NCBI GenBank assembly: GCA_020635995.1
Contig: JACJYS010000001.1
Coordinates: forward strand, 62,001-126,000
Length of the DNA stretch: 64,000 nucleotides
Direction: 5' to 3'
Source: Chitinophagales bacterium
GTDB taxonomy: Bacteria; Bacteroidota; Bacteroidia; Chitinophagales; UBA8649
The notes beneath the pieces are model-generated. The model worked only from the letters and a program-made list of their open reading frames with translations. It searched no databases and was not told where the DNA came from. Both the position numbers and the translations under genes were made by a program. This document shows, in pieces, positions 17,396 to 26,712 of this stretch. Every line of letters begins with the position of its first letter. Within the stretch, counting starts at the first letter, position 1.

Positions 17396-17512
17396 ACAAA
17401 TGCAAAATAAGCATTTAATATTTTAATAAGAACATTAAATTTTATTAAAGTGATGTTTCTTTATAATTCTCTTAATACTATTTAGTATAAAAAGGATATG
17501 ACGGACAATTTT

Positions 17513-19777
17513 TTATTCTATTACCAGTTTTTTAACACCTACACCTTTATCTGTGTGCACTTTTACTAAGTACATTCCTTTGCTTAAATGTGTAGTAAGT
17601 ATGCTAATTTGTTTTTCATTAAACTGCTGTGCATATACTTTTGCACCCGCCACATTATAAATATCCATTTCATTTATTCTCTCGGTAGATTTTATATTTA
17701 TTACTCCATTGCTTGGATTTGGGTATAATATGAAATTATTAAAAATATTTACGTCTAAAATACCAGTAGTATCTACTACGGCACTTGTATCGCTATAAAA
17801 AACACCTCCGTAATATTTAAAACAAGTGCTAACTCCACCACCTATGGCATCGGTATTATAAAGTTCTTCACCATTTACATTCAACATATAATTTCCTTGA
17901 TCTACAAAAAAAGCTGGAGCTAATCCATCTCCACCATCGTCTGTTAGGGTAATGCAATAACCTCCTTCCGGCAAACAAAAGCTATTATTATAACTATCCA
18001 TTATACCAAACGGACCTTGGTCATCTATAAGCGTATTGTTTACATAATCTATTATTTGAAATGTGTTTTCACTACCGTAATAATTAGTTGTTAAAGCCAC
18101 TTCTACGTTTACACCATTATTTATGGTAGCATTTAAAGTAGTAGTATCGTTTATATAATTTGTATCGTTAGCTAAATTAGTAGAAACTATAAATGCCCTA
18201 AAACTATGATTTCCATTGCTTAACGCTACACTATCTAAAAGAATAGTTTCATTTTCTCCAGCTAACAAGTTGCCCGTCCAATTATACTGTTGCATATTAC
18301 CATCAAAACCATAGGAAATAGTTGCAGTAGTTAAATTAAAATTTCCTCTATTTTTCAGCAATAAATCTTGACTTACTTTACTACCACAAAAATCTGAACT
18401 AATGTATCCTGCATATTGCAATGCTGCATCTTCATCTGCTGTTATGGTGTTGGGGTCGTAACCTTCTATTGTAGTTTCATTAGTGCCACATGGGTCTAAC
18501 CAATTTTTTAACTGTTTTGCTATATCATTACTATAATCCCAACTAACATCAAATCTGCCGTAAAAATCTTCACTAATATTTGAGCAGCTTGCCGAACCAC
18601 CGTACAATTGACCTATTATTAATCCTGCATCATTAAACAAAGGCGAACCAGACGAACCGCCTTCTGTTGTGCCTTCTTCCCAGTTGCCTATTCTCCAACA
18701 AAAAGCACTGCTATACATTGCCTGCGTGGCAGGATTATTATCTCTTGATATTTTCTTTAAATCTCCTGAAGGATGGTGTATGCCTGTTTGAAACGCACTT
18801 GGGTTTCCTGTTCTGTCCCAACCCGAATAATAAACTTCATAATTTGACGGAGGTGCACTGCTTAATTTTAATAAAGCAAAATCAGAATCGGCATTATTAG
18901 CCACAAGTGTAGTGCCCGAAACGGTATTGTTAGCTCCTGCCCAACTATTACTGTTGCATTGTGTAGATTCAAAATTAAAACCTACAACAATATTATTGGG
19001 ACTTGAACCCTGCATGCAATGGTTAGCTGTTAAAAAATAAGGTTCGCCATCATTGCAAGTGTTGTTTACTAATGCTCCACTACAAAAACCGGCACTATAA
19101 TTATTAGAGGTTAATAAAATACCTACACTTTTTATTTGATTTCTTAGACTATCGCCCAAAGGGCATATTGCATTAATATTGCACCCTCCCGAATCTCCAA
19201 TTCCTTTCCATTGTTTTTGGTAGTCTAAACTTCTATAGCCATGTACTACTCTTTCAAGGTTTAGTTTGTTTAAATCAAATGCTTCCTTGGGTTCATATAG
19301 TTCTATGGTTATTTTATCTCCGGGAATTAAAGTGGTGGTTAAAGAACCATAATCTTTATTATTTTCTTTTGTAAATGCACCTAACACATTGTTGTAGTGT
19401 TCATTATAAATAAACAATTTAGAACTACCTACTAAATAATATTGATTAAAAGTAAAATTAAGGGTTTGGGCTCCTTCCGATTTTATGGTAATACGCCAAA
19501 TTCTATCGCCATTGGGCAAATAAGTATAACTTCCATTATCAAAACCAATATTGGTATATTGAATTACGCCATATCGCCAAGGAATATTAGCTATTTTATC
19601 TACTGTTTCATCTTCTCTTCTTAATGCCACTTCATCTATTAAAGGCATTGTTTTTAGTGGAACATCTATGCTATTTATTTGCATTAATTTGCTTACAGGT
19701 ATTGCTTCCTGCTGAATTTGAGCCGAGCTTATAAAAAACAAACTACTTACTACAAATAGAAGTATGGTTCTTGTCAT
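17513..19777 (-). CDS. T9SS-exported trypsin-like serine protease (lysyl-endopeptidase type)
   Basis: 754 residues. Seen: Sec signal peptide (MTRTILLFVVSSLFFISSAQ), a ~180-residue propeptide-like region, then an S1 protease domain with His253 ('LTANHC'), Asp299 ('DSDFALLKL') and Ser376 ('EGGSSGSPLF'), and many Cys as in Achromobacter-type lysyl endopeptidases. After it comes a beta-rich spacer, and the last ~80 residues are a T9SS type-A sorting domain ('FILYPNPSNGVINI' ... 'KGMYLVKVHTDKGVGVKKLVIE'). Known: such proteins cross the outer membrane by T9SS and lose the C-domain. Inferred: secreted protein-degrading enzyme; Lys specificity is a guess. Confidence 0.92.
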   Translation of the reverse strand: MTRTILLFVVSSLFFISSAQIQQEAIPVSKLMQINSIDVPLKTMPLIDEVALRREDETVDKIANIPWRYGVIQYTNIGFDNGSYTYLPNGDRIWRITIKSEGAQTLNFTFNQYYLVGSSKLFIYNEHYNNVLGAFTKENNKDYGSLTTTLIPGDKITIELYEPKEAFDLNKLNLERVVHGYRSLDYQKQWKGIGDSGGCNINAICPLGDSLRNQIKSVGILLTSNNYSAGFCSGALVNNTCNDGEPYFLTANHCMQGSSPNNIVVGFNFESTQCNSNSWAGANNTVSGTTLVANNADSDFALLKLSSAPPSNYEVYYSGWDRTGNPSAFQTGIHHPSGDLKKISRDNNPATQAMYSSAFCWRIGNWEEGTTEGGSSGSPLFNDAGLIIGQLYGGSASCSNISEDFYGRFDVSWDYSNDIAKQLKNWLDPCGTNETTIEGYDPNTITADEDAALQYAGYISSDFCGSKVSQDLLLKNRGNFNLTTATISYGFDGNMQQYNWTGNLLAGENETILLDSVALSNGNHSFRAFIVSTNLANDTNYINDTTTLNATINNGVNVEVALTTNYYGSENTFQIIDYVNNTLIDDQGPFGIMDSYNNSFCLPEGGYCITLTDDGGDGLAPAFFVDQGNYMLNVNGEELYNTDAIGGGVSTCFKYYGGVFYSDTSAVVDTTGILDVNIFNNFILYPNPSNGVINIKSTERINEMDIYNVAGAKVYAQQFNEKQISILTTHLSKGMYLVKVHTDKGVGVKKLVIE

Positions 19778-19875
19778 TTCTTTTAATTTTTTGAATAAAG
19801 TTAAGGTTTTTCTTAAAAAAGGAAAAAGAAACGTCTTAATTAAACATTAATCCCTAATCATTAATAATTGAACGT

Positions 19876-21147
19876 TTACTCCTCATTATACAATTCTTTT
19901 TCCGTTATTAGCTTAACGTCTGTTTCATCTTCCAGCTCTTTAGATATGGCTTTAAAAGGAGAACTTACCACTTTCTCGCCTTCGGCTAATCCTTCGGTTA
20001 TTTCAATATAAGTATCGTCTTGTATGCCTGTTTTAACTTCTTTAAGCATGGCTTTATCATTTTCTACCACAAAAACCACTTGCGTTTTGTCGTCCATATT
20101 GTCGTCTTCATTCATATCGCGTAAAGTAACACTTTGTATAGGTACAGCTAATACTCCGGATTTTTTATTGGTGATAATTTCTGCGGTAGCACTCATGCCG
20201 GGTCTAAAAGGATAAGGATTTTTATCCGTTATCATATCCTTGTAGCTGGAAAGCAAGAGCTTAATTTTAACTTCAAACTTTGTTACTTGCTGGTCGGTTA
20301 AAGCATTAGAAGAATAGGCAACTTGACTAACCAAACCTACAATTTTTTTATCTAAATAAGCATCTACGGTTATATTTGTAGTGTCGCCTTCCGTAATTCG
20401 CAATACTTCATTTTCTCCTACTTCTACTTTTAGTTCCAATTCTGAAAATTCTGAAATGGTTATTAGCTCTGTTCCTGCCATTTGTGCTGTTCCCACCACT
20501 TTTTCTCCTTCTTCTACATTTAGCTTAGAAACAATACCACTCATAGGAGCAAAAAGCTTAGTTCTTCCTAAATTATCTTTCGTTTGGTCTAAGCCGGCTA
20601 AGGCACTTTGCACCTGAAATTCATTGGCAGATACGGTTTCTTTAGCCGATTTAAGCTCACTTACCGATGCTAAATATTGCGTTTCGGCAGCTTCCATTTC
20701 TACGGCACTTAGTATTTCTTTATTGAATAATGCTTTTTTTCTATTGTAGTCATTTTCTACTATTGTAAACTGCGATTGTGCTTGTAGCAATCTAGCTTTT
20801 GCCATTTGCAAATTAGCTTGTGCTTGGTTGTATGCTGCCCTGCTTTGAGTTACAGAACTAACATAATTATCGGCTCTAATTTCTAATAATAAATCGCCTA
20901 CTTTTACAGAATCTCCTTCGTTTACATATATTTTTGTTACCTCTCCGGGTAGCTCTAAAGATAGTTTTACTTCTTTGCTGGGGTATATTTTGCCATAAGC
21001 CGTAACAGACTCCGTAATTTGCTGTTTTGCTACTTCTTCTACTACAACTTGCGTAGCATTTCTACCACTAAATTTATCTTTAAAAACTATAACAACCGTT
21101 AGTAAAATAGCCAACAAAATGCCAAGAATTATATAAAGTTTTTTCAT
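19876..21147 (-). CDS. Efflux periplasmic adaptor (HlyD/MacA-like, RND/ABC membrane fusion protein)
   Basis: 423 residues. Seen: one N-terminal membrane helix (MKKLYIILGILLAILLTVVIVF), a lipoyl half ('VTKIYVNEGDSVKVGDLLLEI'), a long coiled-coil hairpin of Ala/Gln-rich heptads (~95-190), the second lipoyl half ('LFAPMSGIVSKLNVEEGEKV'), and beta-barrel and membrane-proximal domains. Known: it links an inner-membrane pump to a TolC channel. The TolC-like gene is immediately upstream (3-nt gap). No MacB, RND or MFS pump gene lies next to the pair, which is unusual for a complete system. Confidence 0.9.
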   Translation of the reverse strand: MKKLYIILGILLAILLTVVIVFKDKFSGRNATQVVVEEVAKQQITESVTAYGKIYPSKEVKLSLELPGEVTKIYVNEGDSVKVGDLLLEIRADNYVSSVTQSRAAYNQAQANLQMAKARLLQAQSQFTIVENDYNRKKALFNKEILSAVEMEAAETQYLASVSELKSAKETVSANEFQVQSALAGLDQTKDNLGRTKLFAPMSGIVSKLNVEEGEKVVGTAQMAGTELITISEFSELELKVEVGENEVLRITEGDTTNITVDAYLDKKIVGLVSQVAYSSNALTDQQVTKFEVKIKLLLSSYKDMITDKNPYPFRPGMSATAEIITNKKSGVLAVPIQSVTLRDMNEDDNMDDKTQVVFVVENDKAMLKEVKTGIQDDTYIEITEGLAEGEKVVSSPFKAISKELEDETDVKLITEKELYNEE

Positions 21148-21150
21148 GTT

Positions 21151-22566
21151 TTAATAATTAAAATTTCCTGTATTGTAATAATCTAAAATCAATTGTTTAA
21201 AATACAGTTCATATTTTGCCTGTACATAATTAGCTTGAGCACTAACATGTCTGTTTTTTATGGTTTCAAATTCAAAAGAATTTATTACTCCTGCATTTAA
21301 TTTTTCTACACCAAAATTATAAGCTATTTCTGAAGCACTTTTATTTTCTTGGCTGGCATTTAGCTGTTTTACAGCTGCGGTGTAGTTAGTATATGCACTG
21401 TAAACATCTTGTGCTATGGTATTTTCTTTATTGTTAATATCGTAGCTGGTTTTTAAGTGGTTCAATTTTGCATTATCAATAGCTATCATACGCTGCCATT
21501 TGCCAAAAATAGGAATACCTAAGCTAAATTGTACATTTTGATTAAAATTATCTTTCAACTGATTTCCAAATCCTTTTTTGTTATAAATTGGCTGTTCGTA
21601 CAATGTATATACCGCTTCGCTTGAACTACCTACATAGCCTATGGGAATAACCGAGTTTGTGGAACCCGTTTGCTCTTGTGCGGCACTAAAATAATTGGTA
21701 CCCATATATGCAGAAAAAGACAGTGTAGGAGATAAACTTCCCTTGGCCGCTTTTATTTGTAGTTCCGCAGCATTGCGTCTATATTCAAGTCCTTTCATGT
21801 CGGGTAGAGCATCTAAAGCATTGCCTACTACTTGGTTCAAGTTGTACAATTGAGCATCTTTAGCATCTTGTAGCAAATCTAATGGAGCTATTTCTATTTG
21901 TTGCTCTATAGGCAGCTGTAGCAATAATCGTAATTGATTTAATGCAGTTTGATAATTATTTTCGGCATTTACTACCGATAAATCGTCATTTGCCAACTGA
22001 GCATTAACTTCATATTGGTTGCTTTTAGCCAGCATACCAGAACTTATTAGCTCCTCAGTTCTTGTTTTTTGTATAGTTGTTAGCAATTTTTTATCCTTTG
22101 CTATAGATAAAGCTTCTTTAGCTAATAAAGCACTTAAATAGTTATTAATAACCAGCAAAACTGTTTGATTTTCAAGAGCTTGCTGTTCGTATTGCGTAGC
22201 ATTTAAACTTTCTTTTGAAGCTTTTTGGGTAAAAATTCTTGATAAACCCTCAAAAATATTATAATTTAAACCTACAGAAAAAGAAGTAGAATTAGTGTTT
22301 TGCTGTACGAATTGATAGGTTAATGGGTTTATAGAGTTGGCAAAATTAAAAGATTCCGATGCGTTAGCCTGAATATTAGGCGTATATAAATTCATCTTAT
22401 TTTGCAAAAGTGTGTTTTTAGCATATTCTGTATTTAAAGAACTTTGCTTTAAACTAATATTATTTTCTAAAGCATAGGAAATACAGTCATTTAATGTCCA
22501 AACTTCTTGGGCGTGGGTAACTAAAAACAAACTGATAAAAAACAAAAAACTAACTATATATTTCAT
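21151..22566 (-). CDS. TolC-family outer membrane efflux channel
   Basis: 471 residues. Seen: signal peptide (MKYIVSFLFFISLFLVTHAQ), 'VWTLNDCISYALENNISLKQSSLN', and two internally repeated helical halves rich in Ala/Gln/Asn typical of the OEP/TolC fold. The second half includes 'FSLGIPIFGKWQRMIAIDNAKLN' and 'NASQENKSASEIAYNFGVEKLNAG'. Known: trimeric outer-membrane channel and periplasmic tunnel. First gene of a two-gene operon with the adaptor. A TAAATTTG box lies upstream in the leader, and the TonB receptor gene is divergent. Confidence 0.9.
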   Translation of the reverse strand: MKYIVSFLFFISLFLVTHAQEVWTLNDCISYALENNISLKQSSLNTEYAKNTLLQNKMNLYTPNIQANASESFNFANSINPLTYQFVQQNTNSTSFSVGLNYNIFEGLSRIFTQKASKESLNATQYEQQALENQTVLLVINNYLSALLAKEALSIAKDKKLLTTIQKTRTEELISSGMLAKSNQYEVNAQLANDDLSVVNAENNYQTALNQLRLLLQLPIEQQIEIAPLDLLQDAKDAQLYNLNQVVGNALDALPDMKGLEYRRNAAELQIKAAKGSLSPTLSFSAYMGTNYFSAAQEQTGSTNSVIPIGYVGSSSEAVYTLYEQPIYNKKGFGNQLKDNFNQNVQFSLGIPIFGKWQRMIAIDNAKLNHLKTSYDINNKENTIAQDVYSAYTNYTAAVKQLNASQENKSASEIAYNFGVEKLNAGVINSFEFETIKNRHVSAQANYVQAKYELYFKQLILDYYNTGNFNY

Positions 22567-22688
22567 TATATCTAATTATAAATAATCATTACTGTTTCCA
22601 AATTTACTATTTCCTTGTTGAATGATAACAAATTTTACTTTTTTTTAGTAAGTTTTCTTAATTTCATTGCCTAAAAAAATGTTATTGC

Positions 22689-25097
22689 ATGATTTTTAAA
22701 GTACGAAATCAACTTGTTTTTATTGTATTATTTCTTTTTTCTTTCATAAATCTATTGGCACAAAGTAATCTTCAAAATATATATGGCAAAATACAAGATA
22801 GCGAAAGCCACGCTACTTTAATAGGTGCTGCCGTGGTGGTTTTAAACAGCAGTCCGCTTATAGGGACAACTACAGATTTAGACGGCTACTACGAACTTAA
22901 AAATGTGCCTGTGGGTAGAGTAGATTTGCAAATTAGCTTTATGGGCTATGAAACCAAAGTAGTAGATGGTATTTTGTTAAGTTCGGGAAAAGCAAAAAAT
23001 ATTGACATTTTACTTAAAGAAGAATTTAACAACGTAGAGGAAGTGGTGGTAACTGCCAAAAGAAAAAATACTTCTACATTAAAAGTTGATAATGAGATGG
23101 CTACTGTAAGTGCTATGTCTTATAATTTAGAACAAAGTTCAAGATATGCGGGTAGCTTAAACGACCCCTCAAGATTAGTTTTATCGTTTGCAGGAGTTAG
23201 AAACCAAGGCGATATTCAAAATGGAATTTCTATAAGAGGAAATACGCCTTCGGCACTGCTGTGGAATATAGATGGCTTAGAAGTGCAATCGCCAAATCAT
23301 TTTGCCAGAGATGGAGCATTAGGAGCTATAAATATGGTAAGTAGCAACTCCCTTGAAAGTGTAGATTTTTATACTGCGGCATTTCCAGCACAATACGGAA
23401 ACGCAGGCAGTGGCGTTTTTGATTTGAGCATGAGAAAAGGAAACACTAATGAGTATGAATTTAGTTTATCTGCCGGATTTATGGGTTTAGAAGCCAGTGC
23501 CGAAGGTCCTTTTTCTAAAAAATATGGCGGTAGCTTTTTGGTTTCTTATAGATATTCTACTTTGGCTTTATTTAATAAAATAGGATTAAATGTAACCCGA
23601 AATACTAACCCGGTTTACCAAGATATAAACTACAAAATACATTTACCTTCTAAAAAATTTGGCGAATTTCAAATTTATGGTTTGTACGGCAAAGGGAAAA
23701 TATCGGAATATGCCTCTGACCCCACCGTAGGTGACTGGTACGATTCCTATGCCCTAAACTTAATAGGTATAAAAAACACCAAAACCATAAAAGAAAAAAC
23801 ACAGCTAAAATCTCAGATACTTTACAGCGAAAGCAAAGGCGAGTTTTACAACGAATGGACAGAATATGATTTTTCTCCCGATATGGTAAATTTATTAAAC
23901 AAAACAGACTTATTTCCTGTAGATGAAAAGCGGGTACAATTAGATGTAAAATCTAATACCAAAATAAATGCAAAACACAGCGTACAAATAGGTGCTAATG
24001 TGGCTTTTATAAACTATTATCAAAATTTTAGTAGAGAAATAAACCAATATTCTATAGCAGGAACTGATACTTTTGGGCAAGAAAATAAGCTTAAAAATGC
24101 TGAAGCATCATTGAGTACTTTTCAAATTAAAGCTTTTATGCAGCACAAACTGCGTATTACCGAAAAACTTAGCATAACGCCAGGTGTGCATTTTATTCAT
24201 TCTAATTTTAATAAATTCTTTTCTGTTGAGCCCCGTTTTGGCTTAGAGTATGTATATAAAGATATTCATAAATTTACCTTAGGCGTAGGACTTCATAGCC
24301 GATTAGAACCTTTAGGATATTATGGAGCAGAAGGACGCTATGTTGATGATTTTGACATAAATAAAGGAGAGTTTATTTATAAAACAGGACAACCAAACAA
24401 ATATTTAGACGCTACCAGAAGCGTGCATTTTGTAGTGGGCAATAAATGGACTTTAGCTCCAAAACTACATTTGCAAGTAGAAACTTATGTGCAATATTTA
24501 TACAAAATTCCTATTATTGACGAAGATATTGGATACAGCTATTATGCTTCTTTAAATGAGCTTTATCCTTCTATTTACGACTATAATTTTATAACTCAAC
24601 AAAAATATGCTAACAAAGGAAAAGGACTAAACTATGGTGTAGATGTTAGTTTAGAAAAAGCTTTTGCTAAAAATTATTACATTTTGGTAAATGGTTCATA
24701 TTATCAATCTAAGTACAAAGTAACTTCGTGGTACTGGCATAGAGATAAGAAATGGTTAAACACCAAGTATAACGGGAACTTTATAGCTACGCTAACTGCC
24801 GGAAAAGATTTTACCGTAGGTAAACAAAAAAACAACAGCATTAGTATGAACACAAGAGTAATTTGGGCAGGAAACAACCGAGAATATGATTATGACACTG
24901 ATACACCTTACGGAAAACGCTTAAAAAACTATTTTAGGTGGGATGCCCGATTGGCATATATTAGAAACAAAAAGAAATACTCTTGGACACTCTCTGCCGA
25001 CATACAAAATATGACTAATAGAATAAACGAAACCACAAACCCGGCTATTAAAGGGCAAGGTGTACTACCTGTACTTAATTATAAAGTGAATTTTTGA
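22689..25097 (+). CDS. TonB-dependent outer membrane receptor with carboxypeptidase-like N-domain
   Basis: 802 residues. Seen: signal peptide ending near 'INLLAQ'; a CarboxypepD_reg/CNA-B-like domain ('IYGKIQDSESHATLIGAAVVV' ... 'NVPVGRVDLQISFMGYET'); a plug domain ('VEEVVVTAKRKN', 'GISIRGNTPSALLWNIDGLEV'); then a long aromatic-rich beta-barrel ending in a terminal Phe ('LNYKVNF'). Known: imports siderophores, vitamins, glycans or peptides using TonB. There is no SusD partner, so glycan import is less likely. The substrate cannot be read from the sequence. Divergent from the TolC-adaptor operon. Confidence 0.92.
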   Translation: MIFKVRNQLVFIVLFLFSFINLLAQSNLQNIYGKIQDSESHATLIGAAVVVLNSSPLIGTTTDLDGYYELKNVPVGRVDLQISFMGYETKVVDGILLSSGKAKNIDILLKEEFNNVEEVVVTAKRKNTSTLKVDNEMATVSAMSYNLEQSSRYAGSLNDPSRLVLSFAGVRNQGDIQNGISIRGNTPSALLWNIDGLEVQSPNHFARDGALGAINMVSSNSLESVDFYTAAFPAQYGNAGSGVFDLSMRKGNTNEYEFSLSAGFMGLEASAEGPFSKKYGGSFLVSYRYSTLALFNKIGLNVTRNTNPVYQDINYKIHLPSKKFGEFQIYGLYGKGKISEYASDPTVGDWYDSYALNLIGIKNTKTIKEKTQLKSQILYSESKGEFYNEWTEYDFSPDMVNLLNKTDLFPVDEKRVQLDVKSNTKINAKHSVQIGANVAFINYYQNFSREINQYSIAGTDTFGQENKLKNAEASLSTFQIKAFMQHKLRITEKLSITPGVHFIHSNFNKFFSVEPRFGLEYVYKDIHKFTLGVGLHSRLEPLGYYGAEGRYVDDFDINKGEFIYKTGQPNKYLDATRSVHFVVGNKWTLAPKLHLQVETYVQYLYKIPIIDEDIGYSYYASLNELYPSIYDYNFITQQKYANKGKGLNYGVDVSLEKAFAKNYYILVNGSYYQSKYKVTSWYWHRDKKWLNTKYNGNFIATLTAGKDFTVGKQKNNSISMNTRVIWAGNNREYDYDTDTPYGKRLKNYFRWDARLAYIRNKKKYSWTLSADIQNMTNRINETTNPAIKGQGVLPVLNYKVNF

Positions 25098-25119
25098 TAC
25101 TTTAAGCTTAAGAAACCGG

Positions 25120-25764
25120 TTAATTTGTTCCTTTAAGCATTGGTACAAAAGCAAACTTGTCAAAAATTTCTTTTTTAAACTCAGTTTCAGAGGTTTTAGT
25201 TAGCCTCATCATGTTTTGCGAGCCGTCATTATTATCTACGGGTATAACCAAAATGCCACCTACTTTAAGTTGGCTCAGTAGCTCAGTAGGAACAAATGGA
25301 GCAGCGGCTGTTACAATAATTTTATCGTAGGGGGCAAAAGCTTTTTTGCCTTTAAAACCATCGCCATAATACATTTTTATATTGCTATAACCCAAAGAAT
25401 TTAAAAGAAGCTTAGTTTTCTCATATAAAAATTTTTGTCTTTCTATGGAATAAACATCTGCACCTAATGCTACAAGCACCGCTGCTTGGTAGCCGCTACC
25501 TGTACCTATTTCCAGTATTTTATCTCCTTTATTAACCAATAAAAGTTCAGTTTGAAAAGCCACAGTATAAGGTTGTGAAATAGTTTGCTCTACACCAATA
25601 GGAAAAGCTTTATCTTCATAAGCGTGGCTATGTAAGGCACTATCGGGAATAAAAAGATGTCTGTCTATTTTAAAAATAGCATCTAAAATTTTAGTGTTAG
25701 AAATGCCTTTCTTTTTAAGCGTATCAATAAGTGTTTCTTTAGCTCTTCGGTATTTAGAAATCAT
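25120..25764 (-). CDS. pcm: Protein-L-isoaspartate O-methyltransferase
   Basis: 214 residues from MISKYRRAKETLIDTL. The open frame continues 35 codons further but through a dispersed repeat, and the family starts here. Seen: 'IDRHLFIPDSA', 'PIGVEQTISQPYTVAFQTELL', SAM-binding 'KILEIGTGSGYQAAVLVAL', 'VYSIERQKFL', 'YDKIIVTAAAPFVP' and 'GGILVIPV'. Known: methylates isoaspartyl residues in aged proteins for repair. A TATATTTG promoter box ends 7 nt before the ATG. Confidence 0.95.
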   Translation of the reverse strand: MISKYRRAKETLIDTLKKKGISNTKILDAIFKIDRHLFIPDSALHSHAYEDKAFPIGVEQTISQPYTVAFQTELLLVNKGDKILEIGTGSGYQAAVLVALGADVYSIERQKFLYEKTKLLLNSLGYSNIKMYYGDGFKGKKAFAPYDKIIVTAAAPFVPTELLSQLKVGGILVIPVDNNDGSQNMMRLTKTSETEFKKEIFDKFAFVPMLKGTN

Positions 25765-25771
25765 GATGGCA

Positions 25772-25779
25772 CAAATATA
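25772..25779 (-). promoter_or_regulatory. -7 promoter element of pcm, very close to start codon
   Basis: TATATTTG on the minus strand, 7 nt upstream of the pcm ATG, leaving little or no 5' UTR. It is an exact TAnnTTTG match. Copy B of the dispersed repeat begins a further 50 nt upstream. Confidence 0.5.
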
Positions 25780-25828
25780 CTTAATTAGATAATTTAGGGG
25801 GGAGGACAATGCAGAAATTTGTAATATC

Positions 25829-25958
25829 ATACCGATTAGGAATATATAATAGTCCAATTTAGATTGCACCTTATTGTCCTAAAATGTATTAATCTATCGG
25901 CATTTATCATTATAAAACACAAAATAGATTAGACTATTTTGCATTAACAAATTAGTAT
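25829..25958 (+). repeat. Dispersed ~130-bp element, copy B
   Basis: Begins ATACCGATTAGGAATATA and ends AACAAATTAGTAT. Same order of blocks as copies A (4173-4300, opposite orientation) and C (32530-32657), but more diverged in the middle and at the right end. It lies between pcm and the AIM24-like gene and fills most of that gap. Confidence 0.8.
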
Positions 25959-25966
25959 ATAAAAAT

Positions 25967-26647
25967 CTATTTTTTTGAAGGCAACACCCCACTAAGCCAG
26001 CCTCCAAAAGATTTTGGATTTCTTGTTTGAATATAAACCGTTGCCGGTCCCGTAATTTTGGTAACTAATCCTTCGCCACTTTTAAAAGAATTTAGCCACG
26101 AACTTGAAGCTTTTTGTATATCTATTTGTGCATCGGAGTTCCAAGCTACTAAATGAAAATTGTCAACTATGTAATCTTCTCCTTTTTTAATTTCTTTTTT
26201 AATAACCGCCCCAAAACTGCTTATAAAAAACTTTCCTGTTCCACTAATTTTTAGCACAAAAAACCCTTCACCGGAAAACATACCCCGAGCTAAATTTTGC
26301 AATTTATTGCTCACTTCTATACCCTCATCTGCGGCAAAAAAACCGCCTTTAGACACATTCCAAACCGTGTTTTTATCTATTTCAATTTCTATTATACTAC
26401 CAATATTTGTAGGAGCTAAAATTACTTCTCCTGCTTTATCTGTGGCACTTATAGTTTGTATAAAAATAGTTTCTCCTGCCAGCATTCTGCCTAAGCCGGA
26501 CAGCAAGCCTCCTTCCATTTTTCCTTCTACATTTATGTGGCTGTCCATGCTAAGCATAGCACCAGATTCTGCTTTTACGGCTTCGCCCTTTTTTAAAGAG
26601 ACCTTTAAGGCTGCAAAATTTTCGTTTTCAATTATTTCAAATTTCAT
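25967..26647 (-). CDS. AIM24/TIGR00266 family protein
   Basis: 226 residues from MKFEIIENENFAALKVSL; seven more codons are open upstream but the family begins here. Seen: 'KAESGAMLSMDSHINVEGKMEGG', 'AGETIFIQTISA', 'FFAADEGIEVSNKLQNLARGMFSGEGFFVLKISGTG' and 'VTKITGPATVYIQTRNP'. These are the beta-prism repeats of the AIM24 family. Known: yeast AIM24 is mitochondrial; bacterial roles are unclear. No signal peptide. A TAACTTTG box lies upstream. Confidence 0.88.
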   Translation of the reverse strand: MKFEIIENENFAALKVSLKKGEAVKAESGAMLSMDSHINVEGKMEGGLLSGLGRMLAGETIFIQTISATDKAGEVILAPTNIGSIIEIEIDKNTVWNVSKGGFFAADEGIEVSNKLQNLARGMFSGEGFFVLKISGTGKFFISSFGAVIKKEIKKGEDYIVDNFHLVAWNSDAQIDIQKASSSWLNSFKSGEGLVTKITGPATVYIQTRNPKSFGGWLSGVLPSKK

Positions 26648-26712
26648 GTTGTATATTTGTTGGCTCAAACAAAGTTAATCTTTTAAAGATATAATTTTCA
26701 AAAAACCAAGCA

